A DNA stretch of 64,000 nt, taken from contig NC_071397.1 of assembly GCF_022682495.2 (NCBI RefSeq), positions 27,667,427 to 27,731,426 of the forward strand, read 5' to 3'. The stretch's first letter is position 1. The number at the start of each line of letters is the position of its first letter. Origin of the DNA: Desmodus rotundus (lineage: Eukaryota > Chordata > Mammalia > Chiroptera > Phyllostomidae). Made by a program: the position numbers and the translations under genes. Below are positions 21,861-34,564 of this stretch, one piece after another. A model generated the notes under the pieces. The model saw only the letters and a program-made list of their open reading frames with translations. It had not been told where the DNA came from and did no database searches.

Positions 21861-23065
21861 TCAAAAAAAGTTGGTTTCTTTCTTCCCTTCTCTAATCCTC
21901 CAGGGAATTAGAAGATCAGCGAGAAGGAAGTTGATAAATGGACTTCATGTGTTGGTAAAAGTAAGTGTGGGTGTATAAGGTAAATGGAGAGGGCTCTGGA
22001 CGACTTCCATGGGGAATGTGGCAGGGAAGTCAAAAATCAGATGATAAGAAAATAATTGGCCAGATTTTGTGACAGTTTAGTTGAATCTAGAAATTTTTTG
22101 AATTCACTGAGACAACTGTTTGCTAACACAACCCTTGATACTGTCTCATTAATGTCATCTTTACCACTTTCAAAAGATACCTGGTTCCTAGAAGAGTTAA
22201 TAACACATAAAACCAAAGAGTAACCTAAACCCTGGAATATACCTGCTCAAACAGTGCATAACAAGCAGTATGTGGCTTTCTGTGAGATATTATAGATAAC
22301 AGCTTTCAAATAACCCTTAGGGATCTAAGTTTTATTTCAGATCATGAATTTTAAATCATTCATCACTCAGGGCATCTCCCTGACCAGGGAGTCTCTTACA
22401 CACTTACCGCTGGTTGATAGCACTCTGTCTCCAAGAGTGAGAAACAAATGCTATTTGGAAAGAAAGGATAACTTTTATTTTCCCCCCTTAATGCTTAAAA
22501 ACCTTAGGTTGCCAGGAAAAAAATATTATTTAATTGAATGTGAGAGGAAGATTCTCCATGTTTAATGAGGAGATGTAGCACAGTCTGTGAAAACCAAGCT
22601 TGCTCTCTGGGCTGCTTATGCCCCAAATTGTTTCATTAATATTAATATTAACCAAGGTCTGCAAACCTCCTCAGGCCAGTGTATATTGTAACTCAAAGAA
22701 GAGAAGTACATAACAACTCACATAGTCTACAGACTTATCTTTAGAAGCTAGAGAAATAATGGGGGCAGAGAAGTAGTGTTTTTCAGGTAAGAAAAAGGCT
22801 TTCTGCCACCGGGAAAATGTTGCTTCTCTTCAGACCAAATGTGGATGTATTTACAATTGTGTAGCATTGACACAGAATTAAATTTGTAGCATGTCTTCCT
22901 TGCCCTGGAGGCTTTTCTTTTTTCTTTTTTTTTTCAGGTAAGCAGTGCAACATATGGCATTAAAAATTATGCGAAATAAAAATTTTTATTTTTATTTTAT
23001 ATAATGTCTTTTCTTTCAATGTGCATGATTTTAAAACAAAAGCAATGTTTAGCTATATGCTGCTG
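21861..23065. other. Unassigned non-coding DNA
   Basis: No gene was recognised. There is a short T-rich/A-rich block near 22918-23000. Short frames lack features. Confidence 0.45.
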
Positions 23066-23069
23066 ATAG

Positions 23070-23255
23070 TAATATCTAGTATTTATTGTGTTTATATCAT
23101 TAATACTCATAACAACCCTATGGGATAGATAAAATTAGTTATGTATTTTAAAAATGAAGGGATTGAAGGTTCATAAGGCATATTAACTTTGTCAGAGTAA
23201 AAATTAGTGGGGACCAGGGCAGAACTCAAATTCATGTTCTCAACATATATTGCAT
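23070..23255 (-). repeat. MIR SINE (antisense)
   Basis: The antisense MIR series is TAGTATTTATTGTGTTTATA, CTCATAACAACCCTATGGGA, then a degraded ACAGATGAGGAAACTG-type block, GTGGGGACCAGGGCAGAACT and CAAATTCATG. Confidence 0.7.
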
Positions 23256-24535
23256 ATCAAATATATATATTTAATGTTTATAGTAAACACTCTTTAATAT
23301 TTGCATCAAATACATTGAAACACATATATATCAACCTTTCATAGTATTGTTTGACTTAGTGTCTATTTGTTAATCCCAAACTTTAATTTTTTTTCTCCCA
23401 TGATCATGTTTTAAAGTGGTAGGGATAAAGCAGACATACTATCAAAATGAACATCTTGCATTTTTTGGCATGGTAGGTATGGAAGCTATTTTAAAGAACA
23501 AAATTAAAAGTATTTGGTGTACAGTTTTAAAGCTTTGGATATGTTCCACCCAATTTGAGGGAAGGTAACAGGTATGCTAGCATTGCCTAAAAATAGCTTC
23601 ATTTTTTAAAGAAATTCAATTTAGCTCTGTGCTTGTCTTCTTTTCAAACAAAAGTTTGATCTTCCTTCACTGTTATACTGCTTTAAATAAACTGGTAGAT
23701 ATTTAGATCAGCTTGATTGTGACATTTTTATATGATTACATGTGTTTGCTCTTCATGCACCTGCTTTTTTCTTTCCATAGTCAAAAGAGTCTAAAAATGT
23801 CCCCAAAATGAATGAAACAAGTTTATCAAGATTTGAATGCATGGCAACGGATTTTCTACAATAGCCTACTTTATCTATTGGTATAGAGTATATAGTTTAT
23901 GTTCATGATCTTTGAGAAAGCCTATGTAAAGATTAATGTCTCAGAAATGTGATCGCCAGGACATTTTTATAGGGAAAAACAATTAAAAAGTCTCTGTAGC
24001 TCTGCATTGGTGATCTTTTACATTTAAAACATTTTATTTTAGCCTGGTACATGTTTTATGAATGTATGTCCTGCTAATTAATGCCAATCTCATCTTGCCT
24101 TTATACATAGAAATTTGTTATGTGGACAATTATGGATATTATAAACCAAATAATTTTGCTGAAAGAGGCTCAACCAAAGGTCAATTATGCCAGTGGGAGG
24201 CACAAGCCAGTTGGTTGGAATTGGGTAGATATAAACTGCACTTTCAGAAGGATAGCTTTGGGCTCCTCCTTTTCCTGGCTTTATGCAAGATTCTGGGGAT
24301 ATAGCAGATTTCAGTAAAAACATAGAGATTACAACCTCCATGAGGGATCACATAATAAAGAAGTTTAAAGGTAAATTAATTTCAAATATATTAGTACAAT
24401 GAATAAAAGGCAGTATAATGTGTATAGAGGATGAACTAGCAGGTTTGGGAATGGCATGACTTAGTGTAGTTTGGTTAAAAACATGATGAGCACACAACTG
24501 GTATGTTGAAGGGTAAGAAAGACAGGCAGTTCTCT
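23256..24535. other. Unassigned non-coding DNA
   Basis: AT-rich sequence. The overlapping frames at 24062-24341 occur on both strands and show no family features. Confidence 0.45.
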
Positions 24536-24800
24536 ATGTCATGTAACAAATTACCATAAATTTAATGTACTAAAATATAAACACTTATTATCTCATAATT
24601 TCTGTGAATTGGGAGCTCTTGAAATGCTATCTGGGTCCTCTGTGAGAGTGCAATAGTGTTTGATGTAAGACCACGTTCTCATCTGAAAGCACAATTGGAG
24701 AAGAGCTTATTAAGGAGCTCACTCAGGTTGTTGGCAGAATTTATCATCTTTGGCTGTAGGATTTGTTGCGGCTTGCTACTTCAAAGCCACCAAGGACTAC
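24536..24800. repeat. Ancient mammalian interspersed repeat (class unresolved)
   Basis: It begins GTCATGTAACAAATTACCAT and continues with ATTATCTCATAATTTCTGTG, AAGGAGCTCACTCAGGTTGT and TGGCAGAATT. The order of landmarks matches a mammal-wide repeat also represented, more diverged, at 18.04 kb. Confidence 0.5.
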
Positions 24801-24899
24801 GAAACAAACAGACAAGCAAAAAACCAAAGAAACAAACAAACAGAAAAATACTTTACAGTGATTCTGCTAGCACAATGGAGGCTTTCTTAGCATAATGTA

Positions 24900-25305
24900 T
24901 TCAAAGGAGTGATATCCCATAACTCTTTTTTGTCATATTCTGTGGGTTAGGAGGAAGTTACAAATCTTGCCAACACTGCAGAAAGAAGTTACATGAGGTG
25001 GGGAGGTGGAGATCATGAGGGCCTTCTGCCACAGAGGGGATCCAAAGTGGGTAATTTTGAAGAAATTATTAGAAGATAGACATGGTGAGCTATGTTAACA
25101 ATAGTAAAATATTTAATCTGTGTTTGAAGATTTGCAAGATTACTGGCATCATCTGACTGACCTTTTAAAAGATAACTTTTGAATATATAAAACTAATTAT
25201 TGACAGATAACTATTATCTCCACCCTCCCACCCCATATGTTGAGACATAGCAAATTCCATTTCATCATTGGAGTACCTATACAAGGACAGGTATGAAAGA
25301 ATCTC
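24900..25305. other. Unassigned spacer
   Basis: Nothing was recognised. Confidence 0.4.
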
Positions 25306-25309
25306 ATAA

Positions 25310-25490
25310 GTTAATGCTTAATATGAGTCAGGCCCCATGCATACTCTATTCATTCCCCACATTTACATTATAAGTTAAATACGATTATATCCTATTAAAT
25401 GTAAAAAATTGGAGCAGATCAACATATCATTTTACCTTATATCATAGAGATAGTAACTAGCTATGCCCGGATTTGAATACAAATTCATAT
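25310..25490 (-). repeat. MIR SINE (antisense, diverged)
   Basis: The weak antisense MIR series is ATATGAGTCAGGCCCCATGC, CTCTATTCATTCCCCACATT, then AGAGATAGTAACTAGCTATG and CCCGGATTTGAATACAAATT. The last block corresponds to the GGATTTGAACC segment. Confidence 0.5.
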
Positions 25491-25529
25491 ATTTTTCCCT
25501 CTTGAACCCTATTTGCAGAAAATCAAGTT

Positions 25530-26285
25530 TGTGTTTTAATAAACATTGCATATTGTTAAGGTATACAACATAATGATTATATATATATATATAATGATTA
25601 TATGTATTAAAATAATTATGACGGTTAAGCTAATCAACATATCTTCTCACAGTTATCATTTTGTGTCACGAAAGCACCTAAAATCTACTCTCTTAGAAAA
25701 TGCCCGGTTTTCAATACAAACTTATTAACTATAGTCATCATGCTGTATGTTACATCTCTAGACTTAATCATCCTATATAACTGTGATGTTTTTACTCTTT
25801 GACCAACATCTCCTCATTTCCTCCACCTCCCTGCCTCTGGTAATAACCATTCTACTCCCCGATTCTATTCATTTGACTTCTTTAGATTCCACATAGAAGT
25901 GAGATAATGCAGTGCTTTTCTTTCTTTGTCAGGCTTATTTAATTAAGTATAATTTCTTCCAGGTTCACCCGTGTTGTTGGAAATAAAAGGATCTTTTTAA
26001 GGCAGAATAATATCCGTGTGTGTGTATTTAATATTTTGTTTATCCACTAATCCATCCACAGATTGTCCTTAGATCGTTTTCACAGTTGTCTGTTGTGAAT
26101 AATTCTCCAAAGAACACGAGAGTGCAGATATCTCTTTGAAGTATTGATTTTATTTTCTTTGAATATCTACTCAGAAGAGAGATTGCTGGATCATATACTA
26201 ATTCTAGTTTTAGTTTTCTGATGAAACTCCATACAGTTGTTTATAGTGGCTGCGCCAATTTAAATTGCACCAACAGTGTACAAAA
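25530..26285 (-). mobile_element. Old L1 3' end (antisense)
   Basis: The antisense L1 3' UTR and ORF2 end have landmarks ATTAACTATAGTCATCATGC, GATTCCACATAGAAGTGAGA, GATTGCTGGATCATATACTA and AATTTAAATTGCACCAACAG. The poly-A is lost and the coding part is heavily broken, so this is an old, 5'-truncated copy. Confidence 0.85.
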
Positions 26286-26314
26286 TGAATGAATGAATGA
26301 ATGAATGAATGAAT
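26284..26314. repeat. (AATG)n microsatellite
   Basis: About seven uninterrupted tetranucleotide units at the end of the old L1 fragment. Confidence 0.95.
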
Positions 26315-26319
26315 TCACT

Positions 26320-26925
26320 TTGAAAAAGCAAGCTGCAATAAACTCTACACATAAAATAGAATCAAGCTTGAATGCAATTACCCTTCTACACTTTCTCAAT
26401 TCAATGTTTCTACCTCCCCAAAAGCTGAGGAATAGAGAGAGAATGTTTTTGAGAAATACTTGGCATTCTTCAGTGCATTATTGCATACTTATATCCAGCT
26501 TCCTTCAAAATATATTAGAAAAAATAAAAAGTTGATCATTTATAAACTTCTATGAACCTCTGCTTATTTCAGGTACAACTTGCTAATTGAAGGTAGTCAA
26601 TAAATACTGAATAATATTTATTGATGTTCTACTTTTAATAACTTAAGCAATATTAATTTATAACTTGCAACTATCATTTGCACTACTTTTTAACAATAAA
26701 ACATACATGGGAATATTATTTTATTCTAATTTTCTAACAATGAGTTTAATATAAAATCACAATCATGAAAAAGAGACAACTTAGGATCTTTTTTATAACA
26801 CTCTTCAGGGGTAATGCCCTTATACTAAATAACATTTTTTTAAAAACATGAGAAATGTATGCATGTTTGAGCTCATTGTTATTAACATTTATATATATAA
26901 TTAGCAGGATGAAAAAAAAAAAAAA
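26320..26925. other. Unassigned AT-rich spacer
   Basis: No recognised feature. It ends in a 14-base poly-A run just before the next LINE 5' end. Confidence 0.45.
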
Positions 26926-28606
26926 CCTGAGAGATGGCAGTCAAGTAGGTAGAAGCTGAGTCTACTTGCTCTTGAACCCAACTCGGAAACATGGCTGATC
27001 TTCCAAAAACTAAACTGAACATTCATTGGAACCTTAACTGATATGAAGTTTGGAAGCCAAGGGGTACAGAAGACGCTTCACCATGGGGGATAAGGAGACT
27101 TTATAGTTGGAAGGGGAAATGCCCTGTGCAGGGCACCTGCAGCATAGAGAGCCTGGTCAGAGATTGCAGCTCTGAGGCTCCCTCCCCATCCAGGACAGGA
27201 AACACCCAGACCCGGGCCAGGAGTGACTGGGATACACAAAGTTGGGGAGATCCAGGCTACACGCACTCATAGCAAGCAGCACACACACAGCCGCAGCGGC
27301 AAACACCAACAGGAAGAATGCCAGAGAGACAGAGGGGGACTCAATCTGTGCCTGAGTTGGGCTGAGGAGGCTGGCCGCAGCCAGCTGTGACTGTGAGAGA
27401 CTTTTGGCTTTTTGGAGAGGTGGTGTGCATGGAAAGCTGGACAGTGACTCAGTGCTGCAGTGGGAGTGCCCAGAGAGACTTTTTCATAGGGGAGCTGGTG
27501 CATGCTGGCAGAGATCCCATGTGCGGCTGCCCTGCCAACAAGGCAAAAGGATTGAGGGTGCAATTTGCTCCCACTCAGTGCAACTGGGCAGAATGATCAG
27601 AAAGGTGCACAGCAACGGGATTTCTCAGCCCCAGCCTGGCACAGCTGGTAGGGCAGAGGCTGCACAGAGTGGTGAGTTAGGGGCTCTGTCTGATGTGAGG
27701 GCAGTGGGCTGGGAACTGGAAGGGTGGAAGGTGAGCACCTGAGAGTATTTACAGGCAGACAGAGCCCCCTTCCTGGGCAGAAATCGAACCTCCAGAAGGG
27801 AAAGTCGCACCAACCCCAACCTCCTATAGGATCAAAAGCACCACTAATTGGGAATACATGCAAAACAGGCAGGTCATACTCAAGAGATCCTTGCCGAGTG
27901 CATTTCCACAAGAGAAAGACAGAAAAAGGAATGTGTAAAGGGCCCATTTAGAACTTCTTTCAGGGAAATAAAATACACTGGTTCCTAGGGCTTTATTTCA
28001 CTGAGACTAGGAAAGCATAGAGATCAGAAATTGGTGCAGAAAGGGGTAATCGGGCCCACTCAGCCTCAGCTTGCACACAGATCTGCCATCAACGTCAAGT
28101 AGGAAAGAGCTGACCCTAGATTGTCCTCTCCCTCGAAATGGACAACTAATTCAGCATAAACTACACATTATTGGAAATAAGCTGGGACAGACCAAGACGG
28201 GTGGTGTAGGGACAAGGGAACACACCCACGATTTTTCCAGAAGACTGAACAATGTCCCCCAGGGGACACCCAGGTGTCCTACCCTCCCAGTTCACAAAAG
28301 AAGCCCCCTCTAGAGGAAGGTGAATGTGGTACAGGTGGTGCGTCCAGAAGTTGGATGACCCACCCCCAGAGTCTTGAGCGGATAAAAAACCAGAAATGGA
28401 CCCAGAAAGAGAAGTCAGAAAGTGAACACGAAACTGCTGAGGTGAATTTTACCTTATCCCTCTTCAGAATTTGTGTTTTTTCTTCCTTTCATATAGTATT
28501 TTCATATTTCTTCTTTTGCTTCAATTGTATCCCAACTAATTTACTATTCTTTGTCTTTTTAAATTCTTTTTATTTAGATTTTATATTATTTTAATTTTAT
28601 TGTTAT

Positions 28607-29500
28607 TTCAAATCTCACATTATTCCCTTCCCTTGTCTTACTCCACTTTGCCTTTTATCCCCTTTCTTATTTTCACTGTAAATATTATTTTCCCCATGCT
28701 ATGCATTGTTCCTATGCCTTACTTTTACTATTTCTCCTCCTTCTGTTCTCTCAAAAGCATTCTTCCTTCCTTTAGTCAGCTCACATTCTTTTTCCCCTTC
28801 TTATAATATTTTTATTTCCTTTACACCTTTATAAATTGTGGCCTGTTTGGCATGGATGATATGCTTACTATTGTTCTTCTTCAATGATATTCCTATTTGT
28901 TCACTATTTTTTTTAATTTCAAATCTCAGAGTTTACCTCTGTCTTACTCTGTTTTGCCTTCTTCCTGCCCTTTCTGATTTGAGTTAGCAATTTTATTTTT
29001 TTCCCTTTCTTAGCCTGGATTCTATTCCTTACTCTTATTATTTTCCCCCCCTCTATCTCTCAAAATCATTCTTCTTTAGACATCTCATATTCTCTTTTGT
29101 ATAATATTCTTATTTTCTTTTTACCTTTATCAATTTTTGCTCAGCTGTCATTTTTATTGAGCCTGTTGTGGTTTTTCTGCAATTTTATTCTTTGGTTCAC
29201 TACCTTTTTAATTTCATTTCAAATCCCATAGAATACTCTTTCATTTACTTACTGCATTTTGAATCACCCTGTGCAGTTTTACTTACATTTTAAATTCTAT
29301 TTTCTCCCTTTCCTTGCTTTGTTTCTCTTCCCTACTCCTATTATTTCTCTTCCATATAACCACTAAAATCATATTTTCTCTCATTTAGTCATCTCATATT
29401 CACTTTTGCCTATCTTATAATATTCTTAATCTGTCTCCAATTTTATTAGTCTTTGCTCAATTTCTATTGATGTTGCTGATGAAATAAGGGGGTATTTTTG
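28607..29500 (+). repeat. Three ~300-bp pyrimidine-rich tandem units
   Basis: The anchor TTCAAATC recurs at 28607, 28918 and 29218 (spacings 311 and 300). A second anchor of the form CTCAAAA-CATTCTTC recurs near 28750, 29059 and 29362 in the same relative position. Each unit also contains a TGTCTTACTC.-TTTTGCCTT block and a TCTTATAATATTCTTAT-like block. The plus strand is strongly T/C-rich. The copies have diverged by substitutions and small gaps. Confidence 0.75.
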
Positions 29501-29559
29501 CTGACATGAGTTTGTATTCTAGGTACTATTTCTTTGTTAAACAACATCTGTACAATAGC

Positions 29560-31430
29560 ATGTAAGACATGATGGAGGTTGTGATGGCATTTTTGTACAC
29601 CAACAGTGAGATATCAGAAAGAGAAATTAAGGGGAAAATCCCATTTACTATAGCAATGAGAAAAATAAAATAGCTAGAAATATATGTAACCAAGGATGTA
29701 AAAGACCTGTACTCAGAAAACTACAAAACGCTGAAGAAAGAAATTAAGGGAGACATAAATAAATGGCATCATATACTGTGTTCATGGATTGGAAGAATTT
29801 ATATTATTAAATTGTCCATATACCCAAAGCAATATATAGAGTCAACACAATTCCTATTAAAATACCAATGGTATATTTCACATATCTAGAATAAATATTT
29901 CAAAAATTTATATGGAACCCAAAAAGACCCTGATTGGCCTCAGCAATCTTGAGACAGAATAGAAAAGTAGGAGGATCACCATACTTGATATCAAACTATA
30001 TTACAAGGCCACGGTAATCAAAACAGACATGTAGATCAATGGAACAGAATAGAGAACCCAGAAATAAACCCAAGTGTCTATGGTAAATTAAGATTTGACA
30101 GAGGAGGCATGAATGTACAATGGAGTAAAAATAGCCTCTTCAATAAATGGGGTTGGCAGAAATGGACTGGTACATGGAGAAAATGAAACTAGACCACCAA
30201 CTTACACCATACACCAGAATAAACTCAAAATGTATAAAGACTTAAATATAAGTCATGACACCATAAAAGTCCTAGAGGAAAACATAGGCAGGAAAATTTC
30301 AGATATCCCATGTAGCAATATTTTTCCAATATATCTTGTAGGGCAATGGAAATAAAGGAAAAAATAAATGACACTACATCAAATTATAAAGCTTCTTCAC
30401 AGCTAAAAAACCATCATCAAAATTAAAAGGAGAACATACTTGCCAATGATATGTAAGACAAGGGTTTGGTTTCCAAAATATGTAAAGAACTCACATGACT
30501 CAACAGGAAGAAAAACAACCCAATTTAAAAACAAGCAAAGGATCTGAATAGACACTTCTCCAAGGAGGACATGTAGATGGCCCATATGCATATAAAAAGA
30601 TACTCAACATCACTAGCCATCAGAGAGATACAAATTAAAACCACAATGAGTTACTACCCCACACCTGTGAGAATGGCCATCATAAACAAATCAACAAACA
30701 ACAAGTGTTGGAGAAGATGAGGAGAAAAGGGACCCCTAGTACACTGTTGGTGGGAATGCAGACTGGTGCAGCCACTGTGGAAAACACTATGTAATTTCCT
30801 TAAAAATCTAAAAATGGAACTGCCTTTTGACCCAGCCATTCCACTGCTGGGATTATACCCTAAGAGCCCTGAGTCACCAGTTCAAAGGAACTCATGCACC
30901 CCAGTGTTCATAGCAGCATTATTTGCAATAGCCAAGTGCTAGAAACACCCCAAGTCCCCATCAGTAAATCAGTGGATCAAAAAACTGTGGTACATATATA
31001 CATTGGAATACTATGTAGCAGAAAGAAAGAAGGAACTCCTCTACATTTTGCAACAAAATGTTTGGAACTGGAGAATATTATGCTAAGTAAAATAAGCCAG
31101 TCGGTGAAAGACAAATACCATATTTTCCCATGTATAATTTGCACTTTTTTACCTAAATTTTGAGGGAAAAATAAGGATGCACATTATACATGGGTAGTAC
31201 TGGAAATACCTTGTATCTGTTCATGTGTTTTGTAATTATTTGTTACATAAAATTTTTGTACCATAATATGTTCAAAACTAAATCCTAAAATTCCTTTACA
31301 ATACAAAAAACAAGTATCTAAGTATAAGTAAACAAACCAATAATTGAATTAAATAATTAAAATGAAATATTTTTTCCTGAAAGTTTGAGCCAGTAAAGTC
31401 AGTGCACATAATATATGGCAAAATATGTTA
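29560..31430 (+). pseudogene. L1 ORF2p C-terminal half, degraded
   Basis: Across several frames the blocks run in L1 order: [105 protein letters not shown] and WIKKLWYIYILEYYVAERK. Several stops and frameshifts interrupt it. The endonuclease and the reverse transcriptase FADD-type catalytic region lie upstream in a normal ORF2 and are absent here. Confidence 0.9.
31118..31428. mobile_element. TA-flanked fold-back MITE in L1, 311 bp
   Basis: The element sits between TA dinucleotides (31116-31117 and 31429-31430). Left end: CCATATTTTCCCATGTATAA. Right end reversed: ACATATTTTGCCATATATTA. An inverted copy of the terminal motif (ATGCACATTATACATGGGTA) lies inside at about 31171-31190, making a left-end hairpin. 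Removing the element and one TA restores the L1 text GACAAATACCATATGATCTC apart from one base, so the empty site is known. No coding capacity. Confidence 0.88.
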
Positions 31431-31789
31431 TCATATGATCTCACCTATAAAAGGAATCTAGTGAACAAAATAAACTGAACAAAATAGAACCACAGGCATG
31501 GAAACATGGAACAGACTGACAGTGACCATATGGGAGGGAGAGGGAGATAATGGTGGAAAGAAGGGAAGGGACTAGACAAAGAACATGTATGAATGACCCA
31601 TGGACATGGACATCAGTGTGGGGATTGATTGTGGGAGTGGGGGGCCAGAGGTGGGATGGGAGGAAGAGGGCAAAGGGGGAAAAATTGGGACAACTGGGAC
31701 ATCATAGTAAAATAATGATTTAATACAAAAGAGAATTATCAGAATAATTATCTTACACGTACACAAATTGTTGGTATATAATCAACATA

Positions 31790-31930
31790 ATGGGAATCAT
31801 AATGACTAATATTTATTGAGGTTTTTTCATGTGAGAGATACTGTCCTAATAGTGTTTCATGTACTATATTATTAACTCTTCATAACCACCACAGGGGCAA
31901 GTTACTATCATTATTTTTTGTTTAAATTAA
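31790..31930 (-). repeat. MIR SINE fragment (antisense)
   Basis: The antisense MIR 3' landmarks are ACTAATATTTATTGAGGTTT, GAGATACTGTCCTAATAGTG and ATTAACTCTTCATAACCACC. Confidence 0.6.
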
Positions 31931-34100
31931 TTAGCCTTGGACATCTAATTAGTGAGAGTTTCATGTGCACTAAGTATGCGGCACCTCCCTAGTATTCGGG
32001 ATGCATCAGTATTAGTAAACAGGATTATTTTTATAACCTTTGTTTGACTTAGGGCCCTATCCTATTTAAGAGAAGTATACTTAGTATCTCTGAGGTGTCT
32101 ACATAGAAAAGACCAAGGATAGCCTGCCAGTATCTCCTTCCATAGCTGCCCATAGTAGATCAATCAAAACTTATCCACACTAAGCCAGGATGGGGTCTTA
32201 GACATCTTGTGAATACACTGATAAAGAGTTTTAATCACTACAACAGATCTCCACTGTTGGCAAATACAAGAGAATACATTGGCCATCTTTGGACTAAACT
32301 GTAATTAAGCATATTTTCTCACCAATCAGAACAAGGGAAATCAGAGGAACTATTAAAATTTACAGAAACATCCTGGAATCTCTGTATGGGAATGAGAGGT
32401 CTCAGTGAGGATTATCTTCCCAAGTATTTCATCCTAATTTTTTCTCATAGATGTGGAAATTTTTGGATACAGAAGCTACAGCTGATGGAAAGCAATCTGA
32501 TTTGTTTTCAGCTATAGGTCAGAAACAAACTTAAATATTTTTGTAAAAGGATTAAAAACAACCTATAGTAATATAATCCACATTTTTACCCTTGGAGAAA
32601 GTGACATTTTAAATGTTCACTTCATAATTAAGCTATTTATAGCTCTTCCCTATGCCTACCTTTTGTGGAACCAAATTCACAGGAATCCCTATTGAACGTG
32701 TGCTTCTTTTCATTCTTCCATGATTTAAACCTTTTTAATGTAAAAGCTGCTTGCAGTCATTCAACATGTTTATAAAAATTTATAGATTATAACTTAGATA
32801 CTACCCTTTATTTTTATTTTGGGGAAGTGAATATTTTAGAATTTTAAAAATCAAGTGCCAAACAATTTTAAGTTAATGTGATTTCATTGTTTTTGATTCA
32901 ACAAATATTTATTCGACTTTTACTACATTCAAAATTTGACACTAGAGAGCTTGAAATGACAGAATTTAAGTTAATAATTAAAATATGTTAATTAATTCTC
33001 CTACTTTTAATGTGAATCCAACAACAGAATTCTGGTTTTTCTGTCCTCAATTAAGCAACATGTCCTGAAGGTGTAGGGTTTCTGTCTAGTACTAAGCAAT
33101 ACCTATCTAAAAGCACAGAAATATATGTAAAAATGATAGTTCTGAAAATGTCTTTCTCCCATCCAACACAGTCATGCTAAATACCAATAGGTTTTAATCA
33201 ACATGACAAGACTTCTGTTTTCGGACTGCAATTTTCTAGCTGAAGGAATAATCTTATTTCCGATATTTAGCCTCATATTTAAACTTTCAGACCTTGAAAT
33301 CCCTCGAGTCAAAGAACGTGCTGTAAAAGATAAGTGCCACGTGGCCTCACGTGCCTGGCTAATGAAATGCATGGGTTGAAGACATCCAATCAAATACATG
33401 TCACGACCTGACATTCTAGTACAAAACACTAAAAGTCACAATCCATTATATTTGCTATAATACTTTCAGTGGCTCAAGTAACATTGAGCATAGTCAAATA
33501 TTAAAAATAATATTTAAATAATTTGAAAGTTTTTATCATGAGAACCACCAGCTGGATGGAGGTAGGTCACCCCCCACTGGTGTTGGTTTCTGTGGACACG
33601 TGTGATGAATGCACCAAGCACAGTGCAGAGATGCCTAGTGGAAACTTCAAGAACACTTTGACTTTAATGATCCTATCTTTTTTAACATGATGTTTACCAA
33701 CATAAGGAGCTTGATAATGAGGTATACAGATTATTATGAATCACTCTAATTTGATCAATAAGGTAATAAATCGAAAAGTATAACAATGTTCATTTTCTTC
33801 CCCCAGAAAATAGAAACCCTGTAGAATAGTTTATTATGTGTTGATGATTTGCAATATCTGTCTTATATTCAAATTGTACTTAAGAATCAAATAACTATAT
33901 TATATTTGTGTTTTCCATTTTGCTATTTATTTAGAAGAACAACAACAAAAATCTCTGCATCACCTCCTGCAATCAAGCTAGCTTAGAATAAGGAACCTGT
34001 TAAGTAATTAGCCTGCATTGGTGTGTCAAACATACATAATAGTTATCTGCCTGAGAAGACGGATTTACACAATCCTAAATGACAAAGATTATGATGGTGA
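31931..34100. other. Unassigned non-coding DNA
   Basis: No gene or confident repeat was seen. The 85-codon minus-strand frame at 33172-33429 has no visible family features. Confidence 0.45.
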
Positions 34101-34104
34101 CAAT

Positions 34105-34320
34105 GATGGTGATGAAAATAATTGTGGCATTCGTTGAGGGTGTGCTACATTCCAGTCAGTGTATAAAACATTCCCTGTGTATTATCTCACGGAATCCTCA
34201 CAACAATGATGAGATGTATAATAGTATTCCCATTTTACAGACGAAAAAATAAGGTTCAGAGAAGTTATCTGAACTGAGATAAAAATCCTGCTGAGAGCAG
34301 TATTCCAGATCCAATTCCGG
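34105..34320 (-). repeat. MIR SINE (antisense)
   Basis: Well-preserved antisense series: GTGTATTATCTCACGGAATC, CTCACAACAATGATGAGATG, CCCATTTTACAGACGAAAAA, AAGGTTCAGAGAAGTTATCT and CCAGATCCAATTCCGG. Confidence 0.85.
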
Positions 34321-34564
34321 AGGTTCAAAATTACTTTATATTTAAACCGGCTTTTCATCATTAGTTCTATCTTGTCTTGTGGAAAAAGAAAACAATAATT
34401 ATTAGAGAATGCTTCTTTATGACAAATATTTTCTTGTAATGGACATATCCACAAGCTATTTGCACGTGTGTGAGCTAAAACTTGTGTATAAGGATAATGT
34501 GTGTGTGTGGGGGGGGTAAATCCAAATTTAATAAAGTAGAAGAGTAAGTACGTTGTTTTTAAGA

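Larger units (their letters stand above)
26927..31730 (+). mobile_element. Composite L1-like element, 4.8 kb
   Basis: It starts with an L1-type 5' end (CTGAGAGATGGCAGTCAAGT) and about 1.5 kb of GC-rich 5' UTR-like DNA (to ~28430). This is followed by about 1.1 kb of pyrimidine-rich DNA containing three ~300-bp tandem units, then an ORF2 3' half (from ~29560), a G-rich 3' UTR and an A-rich tail. ORF1, the endonuclease and most of the reverse transcriptase are missing. No clear target duplication was seen, so the 5' block and the ORF2 block might be two separate insertions. A TA-flanked MITE interrupts the ORF2 end. Confidence 0.7.

Noticed and set aside
27078..27951. Dense overlapping frames on both strands suggesting a GC-rich gene
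   Set aside because: They lie in the GC-rich L1-type 5' UTR that starts at 26927. Frames on both strands are a by-product of low stop frequency, and no conserved motif was seen.
26905..31735. Target duplication for the 4.8-kb L1-like element
   Set aside because: Only A-rich similarity was found between the two flanks; not distinguishable from chance.
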